A stretch of DNA of 45,080 nt from Clostridiales bacterium (GTDB lineage Bacteria > Bacillota > Clostridia > Lachnospirales > CAG-274), in contig JAJPZT010000092.1 in assembly GCA_021204175.1 (NCBI GenBank), positions 1 to 45,080 on the forward strand. Direction: 5' to 3'. Positions 15,171 to 26,000 of this stretch are shown here, one piece after another (position 1 is the first letter of the stretch; every line of letters starts with the position of its first letter). The position numbers and the translations under genes were made by a program. Under the pieces are notes generated by a model that was not told where the DNA came from, searched no databases, and worked only from the letters and a program-made list of their open reading frames with translations.

Positions 15171-16502
15171 ATGAAAAAAATATCAAAAATAAGATTGTCG
15201 CCGCTTCAAATTGCGGCGCTGGGGTTTATACCCGTTATATTTATAGGAACTCTTCTTCTGCTTCTGCCCTTTTCCACAAGGTCGCCCGAGGGAATTTCAT
15301 TTTTGGACGCCCTCTTTACCGCTACCTCGGCGGTGTGCGTGACGGGCTTGGCGGCGGCTGACACCGCAAGCTGCTTTACGCCCTTCGGTCAGGGGGTTAT
15401 TTTGCTTATGATACAAATAGGCGGTATGGGGGTCGTGACGGTTTCCGTGTTTTTCGCCATACTTTCGGGACGGAAAATAGGACTTATGCAAAGAAGCACT
15501 ATGCGGGAGGCTATAGCGGCTCATCAGGTGGGCGGAATAATTTCCCTTACCCACTTTATTATCGCTGTGGTTTTTTCTGTCGAAATTTTGGGAGCAATTG
15601 CCTTAGCTCCTGTTTTCTGCAATGAGCTGGGCTTTGTCAGAGGTATGTGTTACTCTGTTTTCCACTCCGTTTCCGCTTTCTGCAACGCAGGCTTCGACCT
15701 TATGGGCATAAAAGAGCCCTATTCCTCATTGACCTATTTTCAAAGCAATTCTTCCGTAAATATAATCATTATGGCTCTTATTATCGTAGGCGGCATAGGT
15801 TTTCTCACTTGGGAGGACATAAAGACCAACGGCTTAAGGTTTAAGAAATACAGGCTTCAGACAAAAATAATTCTTACTGTGTCCTTTCTGCTTATAGCTT
15901 TTCCCACCGTATATTTTTATTTTGTTGAGTTCGGGGGTTATCCCATTAAGGAAAGGCTTCTGCTGTCCCTTTTTGCAGCAGTAAGCCCCAGAACAGCCGG
16001 CTTTAACACAGCGGATTTAAACGCTATGTCGGAACCCAGCCTTCTTGTCACTATAGGACTTATGCTTATAGGCGGCTCGCCGGGGTCAACTGCCGGAGGT
16101 ATGAAAACCACAACGGCGGCGGTTATTGTTTTGTCCGCATTTGCGGTTTTCAGACGTAAGGAAAGCCCTTCTCTTTTCGGCAGACGAATTTCAGACGAGG
16201 CGGTTAAAAATTCATCGGCTATACTTTTTATGTATTTGGCTCTGTTTTTGACCGGCGGCGTAATTATTTCATTGTTGGAGGGGCTTCCCCTTTTGACCTG
16301 TCTTTTCGAAACAGCCTCGGCTATAGGCACTGTAGGGCTGACACTGGGAATAACAAGGGATTTATGCGTAATTTCGAAGTTGATTTTAATATTGCTTATG
16401 TTTTTGGGAAGAGTCGGCGGCTTAACCGTAATTTTCGCCGCACTTTCGGGCTATAAAAAATACCCCTCGAAGTACCCGTTGGAAAAAATCACTGTGGGAT
16501 AA
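15171..16502 (+). CDS. ktrB: TrkH/KtrB-family potassium uptake channel subunit
   Basis: I placed the start at the ATG 15171 (MKKISKIRLSP), 9 bases behind ACAGGA, instead of the upstream TTG at 15162. The 443-residue membrane protein has the four pore-loop pseudo-repeats of Trk/Ktr/HKT channels with their selectivity glycines: SAVCVTGLA, SAFCNAGFD, SPRTAGFNT and SAIGTVGLT. It forms the K+ (or Na+/K+) pore, normally a dimer on a ring of the cytosolic RCK subunit. That subunit is encoded 14 bases downstream. The length fits KtrB (about 440-450) better than enterobacterial TrkH (about 480). Confidence 0.9.
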   Translation: MKKISKIRLSPLQIAALGFIPVIFIGTLLLLLPFSTRSPEGISFLDALFTATSAVCVTGLAAADTASCFTPFGQGVILLMIQIGGMGVVTVSVFFAILSGRKIGLMQRSTMREAIAAHQVGGIISLTHFIIAVVFSVEILGAIALAPVFCNELGFVRGMCYSVFHSVSAFCNAGFDLMGIKEPYSSLTYFQSNSSVNIIIMALIIVGGIGFLTWEDIKTNGLRFKKYRLQTKIILTVSFLLIAFPTVYFYFVEFGGYPIKERLLLSLFAAVSPRTAGFNTADLNAMSEPSLLVTIGLMLIGGSPGSTAGGMKTTTAAVIVLSAFAVFRRKESPSLFGRRISDEAVKNSSAILFMYLALFLTGGVIISLLEGLPLLTCLFETASAIGTVGLTLGITRDLCVISKLILILLMFLGRVGGLTVIFAALSGYKKYPSKYPLEKITVG

Positions 16503-16516
16503 GGAGGATAATAATT

Positions 16517-17164
16517 ATGAAATCCGTTTTATTAATAGGCTTGGGACGTTTCGGCAGACATATCGCTAAAAAGCTTAATGACTTGGGTCATCAGGTTATG
16601 GCGGTTGACCAAAACGAAGAGGACGTAAACAGTGTCTTGCCCTACGTCACAAACGCCCAAATAGGCGACAGCACAAACAAGGCTTTTTTGATGTCGCTCG
16701 GCGTAAGAGATTTTGACCTGTGCATAGTTGCAATAGGCGATAATTTTCAGTCATCTCTTGAGACAACATCTCTTTTAAAGGAGCTTGGGGCAAAAATGGT
16801 TGTTTCAAGAGCCGCAAGAGGTGTTCACGCAAAGTTTTTGCTGAGAAACGGCGCAAACGAGGTTGTCTACCCCGAAAAGCAGCTTGCAAACTGGACGGCT
16901 ATCCGCTATTCCACCGACCACATTTTCGACTATATTGAATTAGACGAAAACAATGCTATTTTCGAGGTGGCTATTCCCAAAAAGTGGTACGGAAAGACAA
17001 TCGGCGAACTTAACATAAGAAAAAATTATAACCTTAATGTTTTGGGCACAAAGCAGGACGGAAAAATAAGCGTTGTAATCGACCCCAACGTACCCTTAGA
17101 GCCTGACAAAACACTTTTGGTTTTAGGCAGCCACAAGGACATTCAGAAGTATTTTAAGGCATAG
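16517..17164 (+). CDS. ktrA: TrkA/KtrA-family RCK regulatory subunit
   Basis: The 215-residue protein has an RCK_N Rossmann domain (LLIGLGRFGRHIAKKLNDLG, residues 4-23, and acidic VDQNEED at the end of strand 2) and a C-terminal TrkA_C domain (about 137-215, KTIGELNIRKNYNLNVLG). This single-RCK layout is that of KtrA, which forms an octameric ring, binds ATP/ADP and gates the KtrB pore; TrkA proper has two copies. It follows the channel gene by 14 bases with an AAGGAGG site and is probably co-transcribed with it. Confidence 0.9.
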   Translation: MKSVLLIGLGRFGRHIAKKLNDLGHQVMAVDQNEEDVNSVLPYVTNAQIGDSTNKAFLMSLGVRDFDLCIVAIGDNFQSSLETTSLLKELGAKMVVSRAARGVHAKFLLRNGANEVVYPEKQLANWTAIRYSTDHIFDYIELDENNAIFEVAIPKKWYGKTIGELNIRKNYNLNVLGTKQDGKISVVIDPNVPLEPDKTLLVLGSHKDIQKYFKA

Positions 17165-17179
17165 AAAGCAGGCGTATAT

Positions 17180-20100
17180 ATGTCAGAGAAAAAATTTACA
17201 CATCTTCACGTTCATACCGCATACAGTCTTTTAGACGGCTCTTCGAAAATAGGAGAGCTTATTTCACGTACAAAAGAGCTGGGTATGGACGCAATCGCCA
17301 TAACCGACCACGGCGTTATGTACGGCTGTATTGATTTTTATAAGGAAGCCTTAAAACAGGGCATAAAGCCCATTATAGGCTGTGAGGTTTATATTGCCAG
17401 CGGCTCACGTTTTAACAAAATAAAGTCTGACGACAATTTTTATTATCACCTTGTTCTCCTTGCCAAAAACAACAACGGCTATAAAAATCTTTCAAGGCTT
17501 GTTTCTTTAGGTCAGACAGAGGGCTATTATTATAAGCCCCGAATCGACCTTGACATTTTGAAAAAATATAAGGACGATTTAATTGCCCTTTCAGCCTGTC
17601 TCGCCGGGCCTGTAGCAAAAACAATTTTGACCTCCACCTATGAAAAAGCAAAGGCTATGGCTCTTACCTACCAAAATATTTTCGGCGATGACTTTTATTT
17701 GGAGCTTCAGGATCACGGCATAGCTGAGCAGAAAACAGTCAACAATGCCTTAATGCGTATTCACAGCGAAACAGGCATTCCCCTTGTGGCTACAAACGAC
17801 CTTCACTATGTAAACAGGGACGACGCCTCGGCTCACGACCTTCTTTTGTGCATACAGACTGTGACCAATATATTGGACGAAAACAGAATGAGATATGAGG
17901 GGGGAAACTACTACCTTAAGTCCCCCGAAGAGATGTATTCGCTTTTCCCCTACGCCGAGGAAGCCTGTGAAAACACAAATAAAATTGCGGAGCAGTGCAA
18001 CGTTACATTCGAATTTAACAAATATAAGCTGCCTGTTTTTGACGTGCCCGAAGGAAAAACAGCCTATGAATATTTATATGAGCTGACCCAAAAGGGCATA
18101 AAGGAGCGTTACGGAAACCCCACAGACGAAATTAAGGAAAGGCTTCAGTATGAGCTTGACACAATTAAGCAAATGGGCTTTGTGGATTACTTTCTTATTA
18201 CGTGGGATTTTATTCGTTTTGCAAAGGAAAACGGCATAAGCGTAGGCCCGGGCAGGGGCTCAGCCGCCGGAAGCGTTGTTTCATACGCACTTAAAATTAC
18301 GGACATCGACCCCTTTAAATACGGGCTTATTTTCGAGAGATTTTTAAACCCCGAAAGAGTCAGTATGCCGGATATTGATATTGACTTTTGCTATGAACGG
18401 CGTCAGGAGGTTATTGACTACGTAAACAGAAAATACGGCTCGGACAGGGTTGCTCAGATTATCACCTTCGGAACTATGGCGGCTCGAAACGCAATAAGAG
18501 ACGTAGGCAGAGCCTTGGCGATTCCCTATAACGATGTTGACCGCATAGCTAAAATGGTGCCTATGGAGCTTCACATAAGCATAAAGCAGGCACTTGAAAA
18601 GAATTATGAGCTTCGGCAGGAATATGAAAACGACCCACAGGTCAAAAACCTAATCGATATGTCAATGAAGCTTGAGGGGCTGCCCCGTCACGCTTCAACC
18701 CACGCAGCGGGAATTGTTATCTGCGACCGCCCTATTATAGAATATGTTCCTCTTAACAACAATCAGGGCGTTGTGACAACACAGTACACAATGACAACCT
18801 TGGAGGAGCTGGGGCTTCTTAAAATGGACTTTTTGGGCTTAAGAACCCTGACTGTAATTCAGGACGCCTTTGACGATATTGAACGGCAGTATCACAAGGG
18901 GCTTTCCGTAGACAGCATAGACTATAACGACGAAAAGGTTTTCGAGCTTATTTCTTCCGGCTTGACATCAGGGGTGTTCCAGCTTGAAAGCGCCGGAATG
19001 CAGTCCTTTATGAAGGAGCTTAAGCCCACAAGCCTTGAGGACATAACCGCAGGAATTTCTCTTTACCGTCCCGGGCCTATGGACTTTATACCCAAATATA
19101 TTGAGGGCAAAAACAACAAGGATAAAATAACCTATCTTCACCCCTCTCTTGAACCTATTTTGAAAACAACCTACGGCTGTATTGTCTATCAGGAACAGGT
19201 TATGCAGATAGTTCGTGAGCTGGCAGGCTATTCATGGGGCAGAAGCGACCTTGTGCGCCGTGCAATGAGCAAGAAAAAAGCGGACGTTATGGCACAGGAG
19301 AGGAAAAACTTTATTTACGGCTTAGGTGACGATGTTCCGGGCTGTATCAAAAACGGCATTCCCGAGGATGTGGCAAACACCATATTCGACGAAATGACTG
19401 ACTTTGCCAAATACGCCTTTAACAAGAGCCACGCCGCCGCCTACGCCGTAGTTGCCTACAGAACAGCCTGGCTTAAATGCTACTACCCCGTTGAATTTAT
19501 GGCTGCCCTGTTAACAAGCGTAATCGATAACCCCGGCAAGGTTGTGGTTTATATTGAAGAGGCTAAACGGCTTAATATAGAAATTCTTCCTCCCGATATA
19601 AACAAAAGCTGCAACCGCTTCAGAGGGGCTGACGGTAAGATTAGATATGCCCTTTCGGCTGTCAAAACCGTAGGCAGAGGGGTTGTAGACGACATAGAAG
19701 CAAGCAGGGAAAGAGACGGAGACTTTACAAGCCTTACCTCTTTCATAGACAGAATGTCCGGCAAGATAAACTCAAAAGCAATCGAAAACCTTATTAAATG
19801 CGGTGCATTTGACTCTTTGGGGGGCAAAAGAGCCGCTTATATGAACTGCTTCCGTCAAATTTTAGACGGCTTCACTCAGGCGAAGAAAAACAACGCAGAG
19901 GGTCAGCTTAACCTTTTCGATATTTCAGAGGACAAATCAGCCTATGAAGATCATCTTCCAAACATAAAGGAATTTGAAGAAAAGCAGAAATTAGCCTTTG
20001 AAAAGGAAATTTTGGGAATTTATGTCAGCGGTCATCCCCTGTCACAATATGCCGCTACCTTAAAAAAATACGCTTCTGTTTCAACCCTCGACTTTCCCTC

Positions 20101-20611
20101 AGATGACACAGAAGAAGGCAAGGTCAAGGACAACGAAAAAATCAAATTAGGCGGAATTATAAGCAAAGCCACAATTAAATTTACCAAAAACGATAAAACA
20201 ATGTGCTTTCTTCAGCTTGAAGACCTTTACGGAATGATTGAAATAATAGTCTTTCCCAATGTGTATGAAAAGTTTAACAAATTCATTGCGGAGGACAGCG
20301 TTATTTTGGTAGAAGGTTCGTCACAGCTTTCGGAAAATCAGCCCCCGAAGGTTTTGGCAAATAAAATTATTCCCTATGAGGAGCTTGAAAACAGATGCAG
20401 TGCCTTATGGCTGAAATTAGCCAATCAGACGAAGGACATTCCCTCCGAAATAAAGCAGATTATGAGAGCCAACCCGGGACAAACCCCCGTAAAGATATAT
20501 TATCAGGACACAAAAAGGCTAATGACAGTAAGCAAGGGAATTTCCCTTAATTCAAACGCTTATGACGATTTAATTTTGCTTTTGGGAAGAGAAAATGTAA
20601 AGAAAGTGTAA
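17180..20611 (+). CDS. dnaE: DNA polymerase III alpha subunit (DnaE)
   Basis: The 1143-residue protein is full length for DnaE. The PHP domain opens it (HLHVHTAYSLLDGSSKI from H8; ITDHGVMYG), and the C-family polymerase palm carries GPGRGSAAGS and the catalytic Asp pair in PDIDIDF (D398, D400), with the third likely D550 in LKMDFLGLRT. The fingers, helix-hairpin-helix region and a C-terminal OB fold (about 985-1065) follow. It synthesises DNA at the replication fork alongside PolC in Firmicutes, which use DnaE mainly to extend primers. The PHP metal-site histidines look intact, so proofreading or metal binding may persist. It lies 15 bases after ktrA, possibly read from the same promoter. Confidence 0.97.
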   Translation: MSEKKFTHLHVHTAYSLLDGSSKIGELISRTKELGMDAIAITDHGVMYGCIDFYKEALKQGIKPIIGCEVYIASGSRFNKIKSDDNFYYHLVLLAKNNNGYKNLSRLVSLGQTEGYYYKPRIDLDILKKYKDDLIALSACLAGPVAKTILTSTYEKAKAMALTYQNIFGDDFYLELQDHGIAEQKTVNNALMRIHSETGIPLVATNDLHYVNRDDASAHDLLLCIQTVTNILDENRMRYEGGNYYLKSPEEMYSLFPYAEEACENTNKIAEQCNVTFEFNKYKLPVFDVPEGKTAYEYLYELTQKGIKERYGNPTDEIKERLQYELDTIKQMGFVDYFLITWDFIRFAKENGISVGPGRGSAAGSVVSYALKITDIDPFKYGLIFERFLNPERVSMPDIDIDFCYERRQEVIDYVNRKYGSDRVAQIITFGTMAARNAIRDVGRALAIPYNDVDRIAKMVPMELHISIKQALEKNYELRQEYENDPQVKNLIDMSMKLEGLPRHASTHAAGIVICDRPIIEYVPLNNNQGVVTTQYTMTTLEELGLLKMDFLGLRTLTVIQDAFDDIERQYHKGLSVDSIDYNDEKVFELISSGLTSGVFQLESAGMQSFMKELKPTSLEDITAGISLYRPGPMDFIPKYIEGKNNKDKITYLHPSLEPILKTTYGCIVYQEQVMQIVRELAGYSWGRSDLVRRAMSKKKADVMAQERKNFIYGLGDDVPGCIKNGIPEDVANTIFDEMTDFAKYAFNKSHAAAYAVVAYRTAWLKCYYPVEFMAALLTSVIDNPGKVVVYIEEAKRLNIEILPPDINKSCNRFRGADGKIRYALSAVKTVGRGVVDDIEASRERDGDFTSLTSFIDRMSGKINSKAIENLIKCGAFDSLGGKRAAYMNCFRQILDGFTQAKKNNAEGQLNLFDISEDKSAYEDHLPNIKEFEEKQKLAFEKEILGIYVSGHPLSQYAATLKKYASVSTLDFPSDDTEEGKVKDNEKIKLGGIISKATIKFTKNDKTMCFLQLEDLYGMIEIIVFPNVYEKFNKFIAEDSVILVEGSSQLSENQPPKVLANKIIPYEELENRCSALWLKLANQTKDIPSEIKQIMRANPGQTPVKIYYQDTKRLMTVSKGISLNSNAYDDLILLLGRENVKKV

Positions 20612-20649
20612 ACAGTTCAATATTTTACTGCCGATTTCAAATTTTTATG

Positions 20650-20678
20650 TTGAAAAATCAGTTACAATGTTTTATAAT
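20650..20678 (+). promoter_or_regulatory. Promoter of nfnAB
   Basis: TTGAAA (20650-20655), a 17-base spacer and TATAAT (20673-20678). The expected start near 20685 lies about 43 bases before the ATG at 20728. An AAGCTT-centred dyad follows at about 20695-20712. Confidence 0.75.
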
Positions 20679-20727
20679 AAAATTTAGCACACATAAGCTT
20701 GAGAAAAGCTTGAAAGGAGATAAAAAG

Positions 20728-21612
20728 ATGTATAAAATTGTCAGTAAACGTTATCTGACCGACAATATTATTTATATGGATATTCTTGCACCCCGTGTAG
20801 CTAAGGCGTGTAAGCCCGGTCAGTTCGTTATTGTCATTAACGATGAAAAAGGCGAAAGAATACCACTTACGGTAACAGATTACGACCCCGTTGCAGGTAC
20901 TGTTGCAATAGTATTTCAGACCGTGGGTAAATCCACCTATGACCTTGCCAAATATGAGGTAGGCGACAGCGTAGAAAGCTTTGTAGGCCCCTTGGGCAGA
21001 CCCAGCGACCTCTGCGACTTAACTGTGGACGAGCTTAAGCAGAAGAAAATTATTTTCGTCTGCGGCGGCGTAGGCACAGCCCCTGTTTATCCCCAGGTTA
21101 AATATCTTCACTCACTTGGGGTAGACTGCGACGTAATTATAGGCGCAAGAAGCGAAAGCCTTCTTATTTTAACGGAGCAAATGGAAAAGGTAGCCACGAA
21201 CCTTTATATAGCTACCGACGACGGAACAAAGGGCTTTAAGGGCAACGGAAGCGCCCTTCTTAACAAGCTTGTTAAAGAGGACGGAAAGGAATATAACCAC
21301 GCCGTTGTTATAGGTCCTATGATAATGATGAAGTTTACGTCAATGACCACAAAAGAGCTTGGCATACCCACAGTTGTCAGCCTTAACCCCATTATGGTTG
21401 ACGGAACGGGTATGTGCGGAGCTTGCCGTGTGACCGTAGGCGGCGAGGTTAAATTCGCCTGTGTAGACGGCCCTGAATTTGACGGACACAAGATAAATTA
21501 TGACGAAGCTATGCGCCGCCAGACAATGTATAAAACAGAGGAAGGCAGAGCAATGCTCAAAGAACAGGAAAAGAACGATAACCACAAATGCGGCTGCGGA
21601 GGTGACAAGTAA
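20728..21612 (+). CDS. nfnA: NfnA-type ferredoxin-NADP reductase subunit (PyrK/FNR-like)
   Basis: The start was set at ATG 20728 (MYKIVSKRYLTDN), 8 bases behind GAAAGGAG, which removes 27 unsupported residues. The 294-residue protein has an FNR-type FAD domain (ERIPLTVTD), an NAD domain (FVCGGVGTAPVYPQVKYLHS) and a C-terminal [2Fe-2S] motif with CGACRV and FACVDGPEFDGH. This is the small subunit of NfnAB (also called the sulfide/dihydroorotate-dehydrogenase-like FAD subunit), which couples NADH and ferredoxin oxidation to NADP+ reduction by electron bifurcation or the reverse. Its stop overlaps the ATG of the large subunit by one base (TAATG). Confidence 0.9.
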   Translation: MYKIVSKRYLTDNIIYMDILAPRVAKACKPGQFVIVINDEKGERIPLTVTDYDPVAGTVAIVFQTVGKSTYDLAKYEVGDSVESFVGPLGRPSDLCDLTVDELKQKKIIFVCGGVGTAPVYPQVKYLHSLGVDCDVIIGARSESLLILTEQMEKVATNLYIATDDGTKGFKGNGSALLNKLVKEDGKEYNHAVVIGPMIMMKFTSMTTKELGIPTVVSLNPIMVDGTGMCGACRVTVGGEVKFACVDGPEFDGHKINYDEAMRRQTMYKTEEGRAMLKEQEKNDNHKCGCGGDK

Positions 21613-23000
21613 TGGCTGTTAAAATGAATAAAGTTCCCGTAAGGGAGCAAGACCCGAAGGTAAGAGCCGGTAACTTTGACGAGGTTTGCTTAGGCTATAA
21701 CGCCGAGGAAGCTATGGAAGAAGCCTCACGCTGTTTAAACTGCAAAAACCCCAAATGTGTCGGCGGCTGTCCTGTTTCAATTAATATTCCGGCTTTTATA
21801 AGCTGTGTTAAAAACGGTGAGTTTGAAGAAGCGGCTAAGGAAATCGCCAAATATTCGGCCCTTCCTGCAATCTGCGGAAGAGTTTGCCCTCAGGAAAGCC
21901 AGTGCGAAGGCAAGTGTGTAATGGGCATTAAGGGCGACCCTGTTTCTATAGGAAAGCTTGAAAGATTTGTTGCAGATACATCCTACGCAAACAACTATGA
22001 CTTAAGCACAAAAGAGCCTTCAAACGGCAAAAAGGTAGCCGTAATAGGCTCAGGCCCTGCAGGGCTTACCTGTGCCGGTGACCTTGCTAAGAAAGGCTAC
22101 AGTGTTAAGATTTTCGAAGCGCTTCACAAAACAGGCGGAGTTTTGTCCTACGGTATTCCCGAGTTCAGACTTCCCAAGGACAAGGTTGTAGCTAAGGAAG
22201 TTGAAAGCATTAAGAAGCTGGGCGTTGAAATCGAAACAGACATTATTATAGGAAAGACCCTGACAATCGATCAGCTTTTTGAAGAGGAAGGCTTTGACGC
22301 CGTTTTCATCGGCTCAGGGGCAGGACTTCCCAAATTTATGGGTATTCCCGGAGAAATCGCCAACGGAGTTGTTTCCGCAAACGAATATTTAACAAGAGTA
22401 AACCTTATGAAGGCATACAGAGACGACTATGACACACCTGTTAAGCCTGCTAAAAAGGTCTGCGTTGTAGGCGGCGGAAACGTAGCTATGGACGCAGCAA
22501 GAACAGCCCTTCGTTTGGGAGCTGAAACCCACATTGTCTACAGAAGAAGCGAAGCAGAGCTTCCGGCGAGAGTTGAAGAGGTTCACCACGCTAAGGAAGA
22601 GGGAGTTATTTTCAATCTTCTTACCAACCCCACCGAAATTCTGGTTGACGAAAACGGCTGGGTTAAGGGAATGAGAGTTATAAAAATGGAGCTTGGCGAA
22701 CCCGACGCCAGCGGCAGACGCCGTCCCGTTGAAATAAAGGGCTCAGAATATGACATTGACTGCGATATGGTAATTATGTCACTGGGCACAAGCCCCAACC
22801 CCCTTATTTCATCCACCACAGAGGGTCTTGAAGTAAACAAGCGCCACTGCATTATTGCGGAAGAGGAAACAGGCAAGACCACAAAGGACAATGTTTATGC
22901 CGGCGGCGACGCAGTAACAGGAGCGGCAACTGTAATTTTGGCAATGGGCGCAGGCAAAAAGGCTGCAGCAGCTATCGATAAACAATTGAGAGAAGCGTAA
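21612..23000 (+). CDS. nfnB: NfnB-type large subunit (glutamate-synthase-small-subunit-like)
   Basis: The 462-residue protein begins with a GltD-type iron-sulfur domain (CLNCKNPKCVGGCPV, then CGRVCPQESQCEGKCV), followed by an FAD site (VIGSGPAGLTCAGDLAKKGY, about 138) and an NADP site (VVGGGNVAMDAARTALRLGA, about 284). It closes with the GDAVTGAATVI FAD contact. Such proteins are often annotated as NADPH-dependent glutamate synthase small subunit (gltA/gltD). Translational coupling to an NfnA-type gene and the absence of a GltB-type large subunit here indicate NfnB. It would balance NADPH, NADH and reduced ferredoxin in an anaerobe. Confidence 0.9.
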   Translation: MAVKMNKVPVREQDPKVRAGNFDEVCLGYNAEEAMEEASRCLNCKNPKCVGGCPVSINIPAFISCVKNGEFEEAAKEIAKYSALPAICGRVCPQESQCEGKCVMGIKGDPVSIGKLERFVADTSYANNYDLSTKEPSNGKKVAVIGSGPAGLTCAGDLAKKGYSVKIFEALHKTGGVLSYGIPEFRLPKDKVVAKEVESIKKLGVEIETDIIIGKTLTIDQLFEEEGFDAVFIGSGAGLPKFMGIPGEIANGVVSANEYLTRVNLMKAYRDDYDTPVKPAKKVCVVGGGNVAMDAARTALRLGAETHIVYRRSEAELPARVEEVHHAKEEGVIFNLLTNPTEILVDENGWVKGMRVIKMELGEPDASGRRRPVEIKGSEYDIDCDMVIMSLGTSPNPLISSTTEGLEVNKRHCIIAEEETGKTTKDNVYAGGDAVTGAATVILAMGAGKKAAAAIDKQLREA

Positions 23001-23055
23001 AACTCTTAATTTTAAATGCACATTAACAACTGAATATAGGAAAGGAGAAAATTTT

Positions 23056-26000
23056 ATGGGAAAAAGCAAAAAAATAATTAGCGTACTGCTTTCTGTTTTA
23101 ATGGCTTTTACGTCTTTGGCTGTCTTTGCTTTGCCAGCTATGGCGGCAGCAGGTATAAGAGCCGAGGGCTGGCACGAAAGCCTTTATGCTGAATGGTATG
23201 ACGCCGACCCCGAAAGTGCTTCGGTTAGTTATAAGCTGTCCGGCGAAACAGCTTATACTGCTGCTGACAGCGAGCTTATAAGGGAAAAGGAAAGCGGAAT
23301 TGCAAGAGTAGACATACCGGGGCTTACACCCGGCAGCTATGACATTGTTATAACCGCTTCCAACGGATCGGAAATTTCATACAGCGGCATTACAGTCGAT
23401 GAATACGACCGTTCAGGCTATGCCCACTTTAACTATACAAGCGGCGTAGGGGCATATAACGACGACGGAACATTAAAGTCAAAGGCTGTTGTTCTCTATG
23501 TAACAGATGAAAATAAAGACACCGTTGAACTCCCCTTCCCCAACGACCCAACACATATCGTAACGGGCATAGGCAACATTCTTAACTCAAGAGGTGCTTC
23601 GGGTTCAAGCGACGGACTTGCCAACACAAACGACGGAATTATTCTTGCTTATTCACAGGCAGGCATTCCCCTTGACATTCGTTTCATAGGCACAGTCACA
23701 GCTCCCGAGGGCTTAACAGCCTATGATTCAACGGACTACGGCGGATCTGAAGGCGACAACGGCTATATGGCACGAATGAGAGACGGTCTTAACATAACAA
23801 TCGAGGGTATAGGCACAGACGCAAAGATATACGGCTGGGGCATTCACTTTATTGCTTCTTCGGCATATCAAAGCTACGGAAAAAGCTTTGAAGTCAGAAA
23901 TCTGACCTTTGAAAGCTACCCCGAGGACGCTTTGGGTATGGAGGGCGTTCAGTCCGGCAGTACACTAAGTGCAGCAGTTGAACGCTGTTGGATTCACAAC
24001 TGTTCATTCCTTCCCGGCTACTGTGCAAGCCCGGCTGAAAGCGACAAAAAAGAGGGCGACGGCTCGTGCGACTTTAAGCGCGGCGGCTATTATACTATGA
24101 GCTACTGCTATTATTACGGTTGTCACAAGACCAATCTTATAGGCGCATCCGACACAAATATTGAATATAACATTTCGTTCCACCACAACTGGTGGCAGGA
24201 CTGCGACTCAAGACAGCCACTTTTGAGATATTCAAATATGCATATCTACAACAACTATTATCAGGGCAGCTCATCAAAAACTATGGACACAAGATATAAC
24301 TCTTATGTTCTCAGCGAAGCAAACTATTTTGACAGCTGTAAAAACCCTGTTACCACAAAGACAAATTCCGCAGTTAAGAGCTATAACGATATTTTCTATA
24401 ACTGCACAGGCACAAATGCGGCGACAGTGGTCACTGCAAGAGACACAGAGGTTTCAAACAACAACACCTACTCCTCTTTCGACACAGACCCCTCGCTTTT
24501 CTATTACAACTCCCTTACAAGGACATCGAACTGTTATCTGACAGACGCTTTGACAGCAAAGGCGGAATGTATAGCCTACAGCGGCGTTTTAAAGGACGAA
24601 CAGGCCGAAGCAAACGTAACTCCGGTTATAACAGCGGTGCCCGAAAACGCAATAAGCTATAACTATTCAATAGCTTTTACCGCTGAGGACGCCGGAGCAA
24701 GAATGACAGCGGCAGATGTTTCCAACTTAAGAGGCACAAACGTAGAATTTGAGAACGTGCTTTACAACGCCACAAGCGACTACACACCCAAAACAACCTA
24801 CGGCTATCTTAAATCAAAGGGCTTAGGTGCAGTTATATTTAAGCTTGACAAATCCACAACTGTAACAATCGAATGTGCCGATGCCGCAAGCTACGGCTTA
24901 TCCCTTATAGATAACTACGGCTTACAGTATGCCAACGCAGCCGTAGGCGGAACTGCTTCAGCTGTTGTTCCTGCCGGAATTTATGCTATTCAGTGTGAAA
25001 ACACAGAGAAGGAAGCTTATATAGCGAGCTTCTCTCTTACAGCACCCGGTGAGGAGGTCGAAACAACCACCGAAGCCACCACTGTGGGAACAGTAGATGT
25101 GGGAACATACAACATAGGCACAGACTGCGAAGGCGAAAACGACTGCACAGACACAGCCGGAACATACGGCAATATTGCCTATGACCTTAACTCTATAGCA
25201 GCAAACTACGGAACAGTCAACAACAACGGCGACTCGGGCATTAGCTTCAGCGTAGCCGAAACAATGAACCTGACTGTGGTTTCTTCAGATGCTTCGGCAG
25301 TTATAGAAGCCTACAGCGGAAAGGTAAACGACACCTCTTCCGTTACACTGGAAGCAGGCACGAACACAGTTAAGCTTTATGCCGGAACATATGTTATAAC
25401 AGGTGCGGAAAGCACAAACGCAAGGATTTATTCTCTGACCTTTGCGGAATATGAGGAAACAACTACCGAAACAACTACCGAAACAACCACATATTCAACT
25501 CCCGTTGATGTAGGAGAGCCAACTGAGGACGGCGACAGCTGTTATGTTCAGGATAACGGAAACGGAACATATACCCTTATCGACAATTCAACCTCCGTTG
25601 CCTGCCGCTGGTATATACCCTTTACGGCTCAGACAAGCGGTCAGATTGTTATTAACGGCGAGGTTACTCTCAACAAAGTCTCAGGCAGCTGGCCTTTCAT
25701 TCAGGTAGGCAAGACCGACAGTTCGGGAAGCTTCACCCATGCTTTCGGCTTCGGCTCAAATTCAAGCAAGGTGCTTTCACTTTATTCCGAGGACAAATCT
25801 TATGTTTCATTGGAAGAAGGCTTAACAAAAAATCAGACCTACAGCTATGAATTTATAGTTGATATGGACAAGAAAACAGTTACCCTGACTGTAGACGGCG
25901 AATTTGCAGCTTCGGCAGCCTTTACGGCGTCTTCAATCGACACAATTATGATGCAGACTGCCAACTCAGATACTGAAAGAACAGTCACTGCCACAATTCC

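Noticed and set aside
20728..23000. pyrK-pyrD type dihydroorotate dehydrogenase for the first gene of the pair
   Set aside because: The partner gene is a GltD/NfnB-like protein, not PyrD, and the pair is about 9 kb from the pyr operon, so NfnAB is the better reading.
25455..25500. Short direct repeats of GAAACAACTACC as a CRISPR or satellite
   Set aside because: They encode the Thr/Glu linker of the pectate lyase. There are no spacers and the frame is kept.
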